Shown here: in pieces, positions 54,633 to 63,729 of the stretch
How the letters are laid out: each line of letters starts with the position of its first letter
How positions within the stretch are numbered: position 1 is the stretch's first letter
The notes under the pieces: model-generated
Told to the model about the DNA's origin: nothing
The model's input: only the letters and a program-made list of their open reading frames with translations
The model's database searches: none
Translations under genes and position numbers: made by a program
Source of the DNA: DASZBR01 sp033763845
GTDB taxonomy: Bacteria > Pseudomonadota > Gammaproteobacteria > DASZBR01
Assembly (NCBI GenBank): GCA_033763845.1
Contig: JANRJR010000070.1
Span: forward strand, 1-64,000
Direction of reading: 5' to 3'
DNA length: 64,000 nt

Positions 54633-55382
54633 TTACTTCGAAACTTTAATACGATGCCATATCACTGGGGCAGCATACACCAGCTCAACATCGTACAAAA
54701 TTGGAGTCTGTAACGCTGTTTGAGTATTCAGACAAATAAGATTGTAATGTCCAGGTTTGCTTCCCAAACGCAGTTGGCGCACGCTGTTCTCACCATTTTG
54801 AGTTTCAATAATGCAGTTTTTTCCTGCTGCCTCTGTAATTTCTTCATCGTAATATCTAATGCCTGCTACATAGTCACCCTGTTTATAAAATGGTTCCATT
54901 CCATCATCCACAATTTCCAAATAAATTGCTTCATCATGTAAATTACAAAAAGCTGCCAATTCAGTTTGTATACTTTCAACATCGGTTTTATTTTTCTTCT
55001 TACTTTTAAATGGCTGCCGTTCAATATTTTCTATGGCGCCTTGTAACTCTCCATTTTCAAATAATTTACTCACCACTCCGTCCGGCCCATTCCCCACTCC
55101 TTGTAAAAGCCAGCCCACACTGCATCGAATACCTTCACTTCTTAAGGCCAGGAGTATTCGCTTAGCTCCTTGCTCAGTTAAGCCAGTGTGGATTCCGTCT
55201 TCCCAAGAGCGAAGCGTATTGGCACTGATGTTATATTTATTTTCAAATGCTTTACGCGATGAAAAACCTGCCATAAGCCGTAAACGCTTTAAGCGTTCAC
55301 CCCGCTCTGCTTTCGATGACATAGCTTCGTTCACTGAAGTTTGACTAACTTTTGTCGTTTTTTTGCGTTTCATTTCCGGCAT
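54633..55382 (-). CDS. C1-like repressor (XRE HTH with S24-like domain)
   Basis: A 249-residue protein. Residues about 27-75: LKRLRLMAGFSSRKAFENKYNISANTLRSWEDG (helix-turn-helix). C-terminal S24-like fold: VDDGMEPFYKQGDYVAG and RQLRLG. The Ser of the family's D-S-M-x-P motif is replaced (DDGMEP), so self-cleavage is doubtful. It is convergent with the LqsR-like gene and divergent from the receiver gene. It likely binds CATCAAAWTTTGATG in its own and in the signalling operon's upstream region. Confidence 0.78.
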   Translation of the reverse strand: MPEMKRKKTTKVSQTSVNEAMSSKAERGERLKRLRLMAGFSSRKAFENKYNISANTLRSWEDGIHTGLTEQGAKRILLALRSEGIRCSVGWLLQGVGNGPDGVVSKLFENGELQGAIENIERQPFKSKKKNKTDVESIQTELAAFCNLHDEAIYLEIVDDGMEPFYKQGDYVAGIRYYDEEITEAAGKNCIIETQNGENSVRQLRLGSKPGHYNLICLNTQTALQTPILYDVELVYAAPVIWHRIKVSK

Positions 55383-55421
55383 ATCGACCCAATAACCCTA
55401 TAGTAGTGGCCTCTCAACACT

Positions 55422-55436
55422 CATCAAAATTTGATG
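55422..55436. promoter_or_regulatory. 15-bp operator between repressor and receiver genes
   Basis: CATCAAAATTTGATG, an exact inverted repeat about one central base, 40 bases before the repressor ATG and 11 bases before the -35 of the rightward promoter. Identical arms occur at 51314-51328. Confidence 0.65.
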
Positions 55437-55446
55437 AAATAAACAT

Positions 55447-55475
55447 TGACACTCATCAATGTTGGATATATTATG
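55447..55475 (+). promoter_or_regulatory. Strong sigma-70 promoter with overlapping inverted repeat
   Basis: TTGACA (55447-55452) and TATTAT (55470-55475) are 17 bases apart. ACATTGA (55443-55449) and TCAATGT (55456-55462) form an inverted repeat on the -35, a second candidate regulator site. Transcription would run toward the receiver gene with a leader of about 130 bases. Confidence 0.65.
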
Positions 55476-55478
55476 AGC

Positions 55479-55573
55479 GTCATAGCTGGGCTGCAACCCA
55501 ACTATGACAAGGTTGAGGCAATGCTTACTAGGCTTTTCCTCGGTGGGTAGTATTGCATATTACCTCGCCTCAA
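55479..55573 (+). other. Structured leader RNA or small RNA candidate
   Basis: Two hairpins follow the promoter directly: GTCATAG-c-TGGG / CCCA-a-CTATGAC (55479-55508) and a longer one closed by TTGAGGC (55513-55519) and GCCTCAA (55567-55573) with inner ATGC/GCAT and TACTA/TAGTA pairs. No clear T-run follows. Either the receiver gene has a regulated leader or this is a small RNA. Confidence 0.4.
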
Positions 55574-55610
55574 GGAATGCGTTTTGCCTCATTGTAATAG
55601 GCTTTGAGCA

Positions 55611-56039
55611 ATGGGAAAGAATATGGAAATTAGCACTTCAAGACAAAAACAGGCGTTGGTTGTTGAAGACAACGCCATGATTCAAAAGATTCACTCAGCA
55701 TTTCTAAAATCGTTTAACTACGGGGTCACCGCAGTAAGAACAGGCGAAGAAGCCATTATCATTCTTAAAAGCAATGCTACTTTCGATGTCATCCTCCTAG
55801 ATATCAATTTACCCCAAATTAACGGCTATGAAGTTAGCCGCATTATTCGAGAGGAACTAAAAGATATATCTACCCCAATCATGGGAGTAAGCACTAATAC
55901 AGCTAGTGAAATTCGAGATAAATGTTTGTCCGCAGGAATAAATGAAATTTATACCAAACCTATTCTGCAAGAAACGATAAATAATTTTTTACAAACATAT
56001 GGAGCCAAAACCAATTCAGGGCCAGCAATCCAGCGTTAG
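55611..56039 (+). CDS. Stand-alone response-regulator receiver (CheY-like)
   Basis: A 142-residue receiver with no output domain: VVEDNAMIQ (acidic pocket), FDVILLDINLP (phospho-Asp), GVSTNTAS (Thr/Ser) and YTKPIL (Lys). It resembles the receiver fused to the C-terminus of Vibrio CqsS, but encoded separately. Start at 55611 or 55623 (the latter has GGGAAAG upstream). It probably takes phosphate from the CqsS/LqsS-type kinase, or relays it to the LqsR-like protein. Confidence 0.85.
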   Translation: MGKNMEISTSRQKQALVVEDNAMIQKIHSAFLKSFNYGVTAVRTGEEAIIILKSNATFDVILLDINLPQINGYEVSRIIREELKDISTPIMGVSTNTASEIRDKCLSAGINEIYTKPILQETINNFLQTYGAKTNSGPAIQR

Positions 56040-56082
56040 TCCTAGAGTATAATAGCAATAATCATTTTTGTAGCGATAATTA

Positions 56083-56113
56083 AGGAGTTAGAACATCAAG
56101 CACTCTAACTCCT
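56083..56113 (+). terminator. Hairpin after the receiver gene
   Basis: AGGAGTTAGA (56083-56092) and TCTAACTCCT (56104-56113) pair perfectly over 10 bp around an 11-base loop, 44 bases after the stop. The following GATTATTAAAATA is AT-rich but has no T-run, so terminator function is likely but not certain. Confidence 0.45.
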
Positions 56114-56139
56114 GATTATTAAAATACTATTAATACTTT

Positions 56140-56763
56140 ATGAGAAAAATGAAAATGAAAATTTTTGAAATACGTAAAAAAAATCTCAGTCTACTCGTTG
56201 AAGAAACGGGTGGGATTACGGCATTGGCTAAACACCTAAAAAAATCACAGAGCCAAATTAGCCAACTACTTATGAAGAAGTCTACTAGAAAAATCGGCGA
56301 TAAATTAGCCATTAGCATTGAAAAGCACTTCAAAAAACCACGCGGCTGGCTAGATCTAGAAAATGTTCACATACAATATTCTGTTGTGCCCCTAATTAAA
56401 TGGACAGAGATTACCAAAGATATCAAACATTCTTTAGCCAACAACCAGTTAATTGCTACACAACCGCGCGTAAGTTCTAAATCATTCGCATTACAAATCT
56501 TTAATGACACAATGGAATCAACTCATAGCATTTCATTTCCTAAGCATTCTATTGTTATTGTTGATCCCGAAAAACCTGCAGAACCAGACTCATTTGCTAT
56601 TGTTCAAGATGGAAAAAGCAATTCAGCCATTTTGAGACAGTTGATTTTCGAGGGAAATCACATTTATCTGAAACCCTTGAATCCCCTTTACCCTCTTACA
56701 AAACTAAACAAAAAACCTGTTGTTTATGGCGTAGTATGCGGAATACGTCTAGCGATTGAATAG
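56140..56763 (+). CDS. Third C1-like repressor (XRE/S24-like)
   Basis: A 207-residue protein. ETGGITALAKHLKKSQSQISQLLMKK is the helix-turn-helix; the C-terminal half has FNDTMESTHSISFPKHSIVIVDPEKPAEPD and LRQLIFEGNHIYLKPLNP, the S24 fold with Thr in place of the catalytic Ser. The start among Met1, Met4 and Met6 is unclear and no good ribosome site is seen. Followed by three unknown genes on the same strand. Confidence 0.75.
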   Translation: MRKMKMKIFEIRKKNLSLLVEETGGITALAKHLKKSQSQISQLLMKKSTRKIGDKLAISIEKHFKKPRGWLDLENVHIQYSVVPLIKWTEITKDIKHSLANNQLIATQPRVSSKSFALQIFNDTMESTHSISFPKHSIVIVDPEKPAEPDSFAIVQDGKSNSAILRQLIFEGNHIYLKPLNPLYPLTKLNKKPVVYGVVCGIRLAIE

Positions 56764-56771
56764 GAATTAAA

Positions 56772-56972
56772 ATGATTATTATAAAGTTTTTTTGCACAGG
56801 TTTTCAGATTGGCATTTCACGAGTTAAAGCTGGAAACAAAAAATTCTGGTCTGCGAAAATATTCGATAAAAATAAGAATTTTGTAAAACAATTTTATGAC
56901 ACAACCCAAGAACATACAAAAATAAAAGCTTTGGAATGGGTCGAAAGTAAAAAGCAATATCAGAAAATTTAA
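56772..56972 (+). CDS. Small hypothetical protein
   Basis: 66 residues, 8 bases after the repressor gene and with AGGAATTAAA upstream. GISRVKAGNKKFWSAKIFDK and KIKALEWVESKKQYQKI suggest a small alpha/beta fold like phage accessory proteins. No family assigned. Confidence 0.5.
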   Translation: MIIIKFFCTGFQIGISRVKAGNKKFWSAKIFDKNKNFVKQFYDTTQEHTKIKALEWVESKKQYQKI

Positions 56973-57015
56973 ATTAAAATATTTTTTTATACTAAAGAGA
57001 AGAGGTAATACGAGT

Positions 57016-57681
57016 ATGTTTATAATTATAGCAGGAGTTGTAGTTTTTTTTGCTGGTGTATTGGTATTAACGTTGGGAATTTCTGCCATCGTTAAACTGA
57101 TTCAAAAAGAATACAAGCTTAATAAAGCAATTAAAGAGATGAATGGCGAAGATCCTTATAATGCATTGTATGAAAGTGACAATTTATATGCCTGTGTTGA
57201 ACGTGATCATCTCAAAGATGTTATTGAGAGAGAAAATGTCGCGCGTCACGAACATGGATTTTTAGGAAGAGTTAAAGATTTCTTTTCCAATGAGAAAAAA
57301 GAATCTTCTAAATTACTAAAAGAAATTTATAGCGTTAAAACACAGGTGATTAAACAGGACGCTACTGATCCAGAAATAAATTCTTTAGAAAAAGACATTA
57401 ATCAGCAATCCTTATCCAAGGCGAAATCGGCCTATCGGATTCTTAAATCGCAACGAGGTCGAGAACTATTTCAAAAAAATTTATTGAATAAACCGCGGCG
57501 AGCAGCTCATACATCGGATCAAGAAGAACACGTTGGTGAAACGATGAACACGGCAAAACACCACAGAAAAAATGCGTATCAATTTCAAGTAAAAACGACA
57601 CGCATACAACGACTGTTTGAATTCTTCAAAGATATTGGGCGTCCTAAACAATATCAACCCACGAAAAGATTTAAGGTTTAG
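57016..57681 (+). CDS. Hypothetical protein with N-terminal membrane helix
   Basis: A 221-residue protein anchored by a helix at 2-29 (FIIIAGVVVFFAGVLVLTLG) with a charged helical body (RDHLKDVIERENVARHEHGF). Several His and basic residues at the end. No family. RBS AGAAGAGG. It is the first of two genes on this strand, 21 bases before the next. Confidence 0.5.
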   Translation: MFIIIAGVVVFFAGVLVLTLGISAIVKLIQKEYKLNKAIKEMNGEDPYNALYESDNLYACVERDHLKDVIERENVARHEHGFLGRVKDFFSNEKKESSKLLKEIYSVKTQVIKQDATDPEINSLEKDINQQSLSKAKSAYRILKSQRGRELFQKNLLNKPRRAAHTSDQEEHVGETMNTAKHHRKNAYQFQVKTTRIQRLFEFFKDIGRPKQYQPTKRFKV

Positions 57682-57702
57682 GTAAAGATAACGGAGACTA
57701 AT

Positions 57703-58437
57703 ATGAATGAGCAAACAGCAGCACGGGATAAAAATGTAACGACTCAAAGCAATGAGCCACATTTTAAACGCCAACGCGGAACTTTTTTTGCTATAGATGT
57801 TCAAAAAGAAGTTTCTTCATTTAAAAACGAGTTATTTAATTTAACAAACAATGGCGTTGTTTTAGCTGATATTGAATTTTCTGAAATCAATCGATTGGTA
57901 GATGCTAAAACTGTTAATCAATCGGAAGAGCATTGTTTTAAGGCTAATTTATTAGATTATTTGCCCCAATTAAAGTTTCTGTTTGAACTAAGTTATATTC
58001 TTAAGCGCATTAAACCTTATTGTGAATTCGTGGATGACGCCATACTTCCACACATGAGAGCAACCCTGACAAAAATCCGATTAGTGTGTGGCTGTGATTT
58101 AGCCCATCCTCAAACATGGAGTAATGCTCAAACTCATACGAAAAAGATATGTGATGAAGTGACTCGCCTTGAACTTTCTAAGTTAAAACTTAATCGATTC
58201 TATGATCTTGTGCTCGATGATATGGAATGGTTTGTCATGAGCTTCAAATCAGCGGAATGGGAAAATAAACGTAACTTTTTTGTTGAATTAAACAAAGACG
58301 AACCGTTGTTAGCGTGGATGCAACCTTGGGTTGAGGTTGCAGAAAACAAAGAAACGAATTGGCGAAAAGCTTTATTTAAGTCGTTAGATTTATTGTCTAC
58401 AGAAGAACCTACAGTTGAAAAGAGAATTTACGAATAA
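57703..58437 (+). CDS. Hypothetical helical protein
   Basis: A 244-residue protein with GGAG upstream. Helix-rich (EEHCFKANLLDYLPQLKFLFELSYILKRI; LSKLKLNRFYDLVLDDMEWFVMSF) with no membrane segment or known motif. Coding support comes from its length, ribosome site and operon position. Confidence 0.5.
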   Translation: MNEQTAARDKNVTTQSNEPHFKRQRGTFFAIDVQKEVSSFKNELFNLTNNGVVLADIEFSEINRLVDAKTVNQSEEHCFKANLLDYLPQLKFLFELSYILKRIKPYCEFVDDAILPHMRATLTKIRLVCGCDLAHPQTWSNAQTHTKKICDEVTRLELSKLKLNRFYDLVLDDMEWFVMSFKSAEWENKRNFFVELNKDEPLLAWMQPWVEVAENKETNWRKALFKSLDLLSTEEPTVEKRIYE

Positions 58438-58664
58438 TCTAAGGGAATAAATTAAAGCAATTATTGAATTCTGAATTTTCTCATCTAGTAAAAAATACGT
58501 GAGATTCTCATATCGGCGATTGATCACGCCTGAAAAGGAAAAGATTATACCCTCGCGCCATGCTCAATTTTATAAATACATCTCATCTACACCTCTAAAA
58601 TCTCTCTATATTTCCTTATATCCATGATACCGCTTATTTTTACACTAGCTAATAAGACAGTTTA

Positions 58665-61600
58665 TCATTTTGAGCGTAGTTGCGATTCACTCGGTTGATG
58701 TTTTTGAAAAATTTCTGCTTCTTTTTTCTTAGCAAACTGTAGCAACGGTATCACATTGGTAGGACTCATTACACGTAACTTACCTGCTGCAGGATCCAAA
58801 TGCGTCCCAACTTTTTTACCGATTGCACCTCCAATTACTTCTCCCGTATCATAAGATGGGCTAAGTAAAGCCATTGTTAGAGGAGTCGTCACAGTTGAAG
58901 CCCCTGGCACAGCCAAACCTACAACCATTAATGCAACCAGCCCCGCAATTCTAACGCTTTCAAATGCAATTTCCCCTGAGATTTTACCCGTACTCTCGTA
59001 CCTTTCTATTAGTCGTGATGTAAGATCTGCAATTAATTCATTAAAGCCTCCCTCATACAACAACCACAGCACGAAACTAGTACAGTTTAAGGTACTACCT
59101 CTAAATAAACTACTCCCTACAAGGCTCCAGTTAACCTTTCCTTTTGAAACATGCAAAAATGAATCATTAATTTTTTGAAAATTTAAATTATGAAAAATAA
59201 AAATTTCTGGACACCCTAAACGTCTATGATCACTATCAAAGTCTTTAAATTTTGCAGGAAATGATTTAAAAAAGCGTTGCATAGGCTTAGATTTTCGATT
59301 TTGCTCTGAACTCATATCAGGATAAAAACTTGCATAGACCCCTTGAGAACCATAAGTTCTAAGCGAAATGTGTCCATCTCCTCTATTACCTTGATCATTA
59401 GGCGCCCATACATATACATACACTTTACTAGGATCGCTACATTTCGCAAAACATTCGCATTTTTTATCATTATCATCTTTTTTTCTGCCTTCAGACTTAC
59501 CTTTTTTAATTCTGTGGTATCTGGTTATATAAGCTGGAGCCAAAGTAGGATTCTCTGCCAAATTCAATTCTACTTCAGGATTACTTTCTAGAGCTTTTAA
59601 AATAGGGGATATAAGATTGGTATTCAGCCCCGTATTTCGCAAAGAAATTCTCCTCAGAGTAGGATGTGTTCTAACGAGATGTGCTATTTCCTCTGCAATA
59701 ATGCTGCTATTCTTGAAATCATAGTGATCGAGTGATAATGAAGTTAAGGAGACGTTTAATTTTACTTCTCTTAGCATTGCTAAAAATTCGTCGGGGGTTA
59801 GTAATCGTGGAGAGTATTTCCATTGACGAATTGCTCTATCCTCCGACCAATGAAGACAACTACCCGCAACATAAACATCCCCTTGAGGACTGGTAACAAC
59901 GTGCTTAACATAGTCGCCATGTCGTAAAATCTTGCTTTCTTTCCAATTATCTCCATCCCAGGACCAAATTATTGCGGTTCTATCATAACTTCCACTAATA
60001 AAATCACCATTAGGTAAAAATGAAAATCCTGATATAATTTTTTGATGAGCGGAAAATTCTCTCAAACAAGAAATATCTTTTTCCTCTGTAACTCGCCATA
60101 TTTTTACAACACCCTCATAGTCGCCCGTGAAAATATTTTTTTCAGAATTCACGCAAATAGTTGTAATAACAGATTGATGGGCATCCACGACTCTAATATG
60201 TTGCTTGAAATCTCGCAAATTAAAAACCACAAGATCTTTGGTTAAGCTTAGGATAATAAAATTATCCCAAAGGTACGCCATGGTTGTTAATCCAGGCCTG
60301 TTGTCTACAGGTAAATGAATCTGTCTGAAACGACTCATTTGTTCAGTGGTAGCTGTAAATAAAATACTTCTTTTAATCTCGCAAAAAGTCTTCAAATCTT
60401 GAGGTTCTACAAAAGTTAAGGTACCACTTCTATGGCCAAAAACATAAACATTATTAAATACTAGATTACACGTTATTTCTCCTCCCATTCGTATCTGTTT
60501 TAGATAGAGATCTGTTTCTTCTTCTGTTTGTTGAGGAAGCAAAACTGAAGTCAGAGGTATTTCTAACGTATACTTCCTTTGTTTTTCAGCTAGACGAGCC
60601 TGCCCAGTTAATGGATCATTACTCCATATTGTTGTAGTACCATTCGAGTTACTACTAATAAAATCACCATTAAGCAAAAATGAAAGTCCCACAACAGGTA
60701 GTGGTTGTGCACACACGCCACGCTCGTAAAATATATTAAACTCAACGTCAATACCCCAAATCTTTATCGCACCGTCTAAATGCCCTGTAAAAACTCTTCC
60801 TGTAGAATTCATTGCGAACGCTGAAACTGGAGACTCATGGATATGGCGTAACATACTTACGTTTTTTAATGACCCAAAATCAAAAACCATTAAATTATTA
60901 TTTACACATACAACAACTAAATTTCCTTTTAAATAGGCCATATGAGTGAATCCTGGACCTCCGGCTTCCTGAAATTCGTGCTGTATAAAACCTACAGTAT
61001 TTTGGTAACCCTCACTAAGCATAGCTTGATAAGTCGAAAAAAACGATTGTAAATGGCGAGTTCGTATAAATGTTAAAAGGTTACCATCACTCCCAATAAT
61101 CGAAATATTTCCAAAAACTAAAGCAAATTTTAGATCTTTGACAGCCCTATTTTCTTGAATGTAACAATCATCTTCAGCAGGAATTTTAATAACAGTAGTG
61201 ATCAGCACAGTAACAGCTGACTCAGGAAGAGGAATACTCTTGGCGAGTATAGTATTCAAATCGAAAGGGCTTGTTTTTTTCTTGCTCCGAACATATGCCA
61301 CTTCTGGCGATCTAAAGTTACAAAGAAAAAATGCACTGCCATTGCTAGTGTCGGATACAACTGTAAAAGAAGATCGCCTTAAATAATCCGTCAATTCCGA
61401 GTTTAATAATCCGCCTAACCCCATAAGCATTTTTGCCCATGCTGTATTCATATATTTTTGTTCTTCGAACCAAGCAAATGAGTCTCTTTGTTGCGTGCTG
61501 CTATTAAAAAAATAGGCATCACTATTTTCACGAACAACAACTAAACCTTCTCCATATAATCTCATCGCTAAAATATTAGCCTTATCATTATCAATTATTC

Positions 61601-63713
61601 CTCTTTCACTATAGTTTCCAACTAGAACTATACTTAAGTTTAACTGAGGCAAATCATTATTTCTCAATTTCCAACGTAATAATTCTATATTCCCAACTTT
61701 CATCTCATCAGAAAACAATAGTTTAACTTTCCTTTGACGCCTCTCAACAAAACCACGCAAAGCAGGATCATTCGGCCGCAAAAAATCTTGCATTTTTCGA
61801 ACTTGTTCCTTCACTAGTTCAGATGAGCCAACAGTGTAAAGTGATGACTTTAATGCGATCCCTTGAATGCGGTCTAATATATCTTCAGCAACAATTCTCC
61901 CACATGATTCAGAATCTTCGCTATCTTGTCTTGCTAAATAAGGGCTTCTTGCAGGTGCTATGACCACCATCGATGTTGGTAAAATATCTAAAACTCTATT
62001 TCTTATTGTCTCTTGGAGCACCATAACTTTTGCAAAATCCATATCTCTGTTTCCATAGGGATCATGAAAAAAGATGTTAACCTTAATTTCTCCTTTAAAC
62101 TTGTGTAGCTGGATTTCTCCAACTACCCAGTGAAATAGAGATAAATTAAATGGAAACAAAATTTTAATATGCGTTTCATCCCTTAATAGAAACTCTGCTA
62201 TTTCATCAAACAAGTCATGACCTGTATTTTTAGCATTTAAATCATCAATATATTTTTCGACATATTCTTTAGAAAACTCTGCTTCTTCTAGAACCCTTAA
62301 TACAGCTAATACTAATTCGAACGAGGAATGCTTAAGTCGATTATTTTCTAGATAGCCTATTATTGCATCAATAGATATAGTTTTAAGAATATCAAGGTGG
62401 GGAACAAGTCTTTGTAAATATATCGCCAATTCATTCTGGCCGAATTTGGTTTTGTCTAAAAAATAATCTACGGGAAGTGCCTTGCCAAAAGAATCAATTG
62501 CTGGCATAAAACAAACAATATATTCAACTCCAGTATCGGCAAATATACCCTTTAATCGATATTCACATTCGTCAGCAAATCCCTTAAACTGTGGATTAAA
62601 CCTAATATTCATTCTAACGTAAGTAGTTATATCGTCGTCACTATAAATATCTGGAACACGTTCTTCTTTATCTTGGCGTGATTGCTTTAATATTTTACGA
62701 CGTTCCATCAGGTTAGCAGCAGAATGCTCTATATCAGACTTTAAACAAGAGCTAATGGGATTACCCTCAATTGCAATTCGAATAATATAAGAATTATATT
62801 GAATGGCCCCTAAAAGCATGCGAGCGCTTTCATTATTGAGTTTACATCTATTTAAGGAAATTGAACGAATAGGTGCATTGTTAGCAACTGAACGAATAAG
62901 ATTTTCAAATTCTTCTATAGCAAGCTCTTTATCATCATAAACAATCTCATCACCAAAAGCACAATCTGGGCTCTCTTTATCAGGTTGGCTTTTCTGTAAT
63001 GTTGTTCTCTTTAAAATAGGCACAAAGTGAAGATTACACACTGCTATATGAATTGTCTTTTTATCTTCCCAATCAACGTCTTTTTCATCTACATTTTTGA
63101 GTCTGCTTTCATCAACTACGTTATGACTTACAATAAATTTTTGCTTTTCTTTTGTCACATCATCCGGATTTTCACGCACCTCAATCACATGAAGTTTAAT
63201 TTTCAATACTTTACAAATAATTTTTCCATCTAGGTAAGGCTCCCCCCAAGTAGCCAACCGATCGTCACCTAATCCATGTCCCGCCTCACGCTCTTGTACT
63301 GTATATTGAACATTCGCAAGATATTGTTGGTACCTGGCACTATCATTGAAAGCTTGGGCTATCCAATTGTCTGCATGATTTGGATTTCCACCACATCGTC
63401 GGTCTAATTCTACTGCATATGTATGACACAAAAGCCTCAAGCCTTTCAGCGAATATTCTTCAGTTTCAAATATCTCGTTTAACTCTTGCGCACAGGCATC
63501 ATAGAAACAATCTCCTTCACCTTTAGCATCCCCTAAATCGAATGTCTTGGGAATTACTTGAGTGAATAGGTTCTGTTTTTCAGCGGAATCTTCTTTTATA
63601 TGTAAAAAAAGTCCATGCCTTCTAGTTTTTTCAATCCACCAACTATCTTGTTTTTCGAAAAGTCTATTATCTTCAGTTATTTCTCTTACATTTTCTACTT
63701 CTTCCATTTCCAT
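58665..63713 (-). CDS. Giant modular effector-like protein: OTU, LRR, beta-propeller, permuted papain-like domain
   Basis: 1682 residues, AAGGAAAATCC upstream. Order: OTU-like protease about 55-235 (GEGDCFYDA with Cys69, NLHFVPIL with His229); LRR about 265-345 (IRSISLNRCKLNNESARMLL); an uncharacterised stretch to about 900; WD40 propeller about 918-1300 (TGHLDGAIKIWG; FLPNGDFISGSYDRTAIIWS), apparently built from two repeated halves; second LRR about 1310-1390; permuted papain-like domain (GDGHISL with His1448, LNCTSFVLWLLYEGG with Cys1544); hydrophobic helices 1585-1610. No signal peptide. This is the composition of a translocated host-directed effector. The gap 58438-58664 before it shows nothing. 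Confidence 0.75.
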   Translation of the reverse strand: MEMEEVENVREITEDNRLFEKQDSWWIEKTRRHGLFLHIKEDSAEKQNLFTQVIPKTFDLGDAKGEGDCFYDACAQELNEIFETEEYSLKGLRLLCHTYAVELDRRCGGNPNHADNWIAQAFNDSARYQQYLANVQYTVQEREAGHGLGDDRLATWGEPYLDGKIICKVLKIKLHVIEVRENPDDVTKEKQKFIVSHNVVDESRLKNVDEKDVDWEDKKTIHIAVCNLHFVPILKRTTLQKSQPDKESPDCAFGDEIVYDDKELAIEEFENLIRSVANNAPIRSISLNRCKLNNESARMLLGAIQYNSYIIRIAIEGNPISSCLKSDIEHSAANLMERRKILKQSRQDKEERVPDIYSDDDITTYVRMNIRFNPQFKGFADECEYRLKGIFADTGVEYIVCFMPAIDSFGKALPVDYFLDKTKFGQNELAIYLQRLVPHLDILKTISIDAIIGYLENNRLKHSSFELVLAVLRVLEEAEFSKEYVEKYIDDLNAKNTGHDLFDEIAEFLLRDETHIKILFPFNLSLFHWVVGEIQLHKFKGEIKVNIFFHDPYGNRDMDFAKVMVLQETIRNRVLDILPTSMVVIAPARSPYLARQDSEDSESCGRIVAEDILDRIQGIALKSSLYTVGSSELVKEQVRKMQDFLRPNDPALRGFVERRQRKVKLLFSDEMKVGNIELLRWKLRNNDLPQLNLSIVLVGNYSERGIIDNDKANILAMRLYGEGLVVVRENSDAYFFNSSTQQRDSFAWFEEQKYMNTAWAKMLMGLGGLLNSELTDYLRRSSFTVVSDTSNGSAFFLCNFRSPEVAYVRSKKKTSPFDLNTILAKSIPLPESAVTVLITTVIKIPAEDDCYIQENRAVKDLKFALVFGNISIIGSDGNLLTFIRTRHLQSFFSTYQAMLSEGYQNTVGFIQHEFQEAGGPGFTHMAYLKGNLVVVCVNNNLMVFDFGSLKNVSMLRHIHESPVSAFAMNSTGRVFTGHLDGAIKIWGIDVEFNIFYERGVCAQPLPVVGLSFLLNGDFISSNSNGTTTIWSNDPLTGQARLAEKQRKYTLEIPLTSVLLPQQTEEETDLYLKQIRMGGEITCNLVFNNVYVFGHRSGTLTFVEPQDLKTFCEIKRSILFTATTEQMSRFRQIHLPVDNRPGLTTMAYLWDNFIILSLTKDLVVFNLRDFKQHIRVVDAHQSVITTICVNSEKNIFTGDYEGVVKIWRVTEEKDISCLREFSAHQKIISGFSFLPNGDFISGSYDRTAIIWSWDGDNWKESKILRHGDYVKHVVTSPQGDVYVAGSCLHWSEDRAIRQWKYSPRLLTPDEFLAMLREVKLNVSLTSLSLDHYDFKNSSIIAEEIAHLVRTHPTLRRISLRNTGLNTNLISPILKALESNPEVELNLAENPTLAPAYITRYHRIKKGKSEGRKKDDNDKKCECFAKCSDPSKVYVYVWAPNDQGNRGDGHISLRTYGSQGVYASFYPDMSSEQNRKSKPMQRFFKSFPAKFKDFDSDHRRLGCPEIFIFHNLNFQKINDSFLHVSKGKVNWSLVGSSLFRGSTLNCTSFVLWLLYEGGFNELIADLTSRLIERYESTGKISGEIAFESVRIAGLVALMVVGLAVPGASTVTTPLTMALLSPSYDTGEVIGGAIGKKVGTHLDPAAGKLRVMSPTNVIPLLQFAKKKEAEIFQKHQPSESQLRSK

Positions 63714-63729
63714 AGTTGGATTTTCCTTG

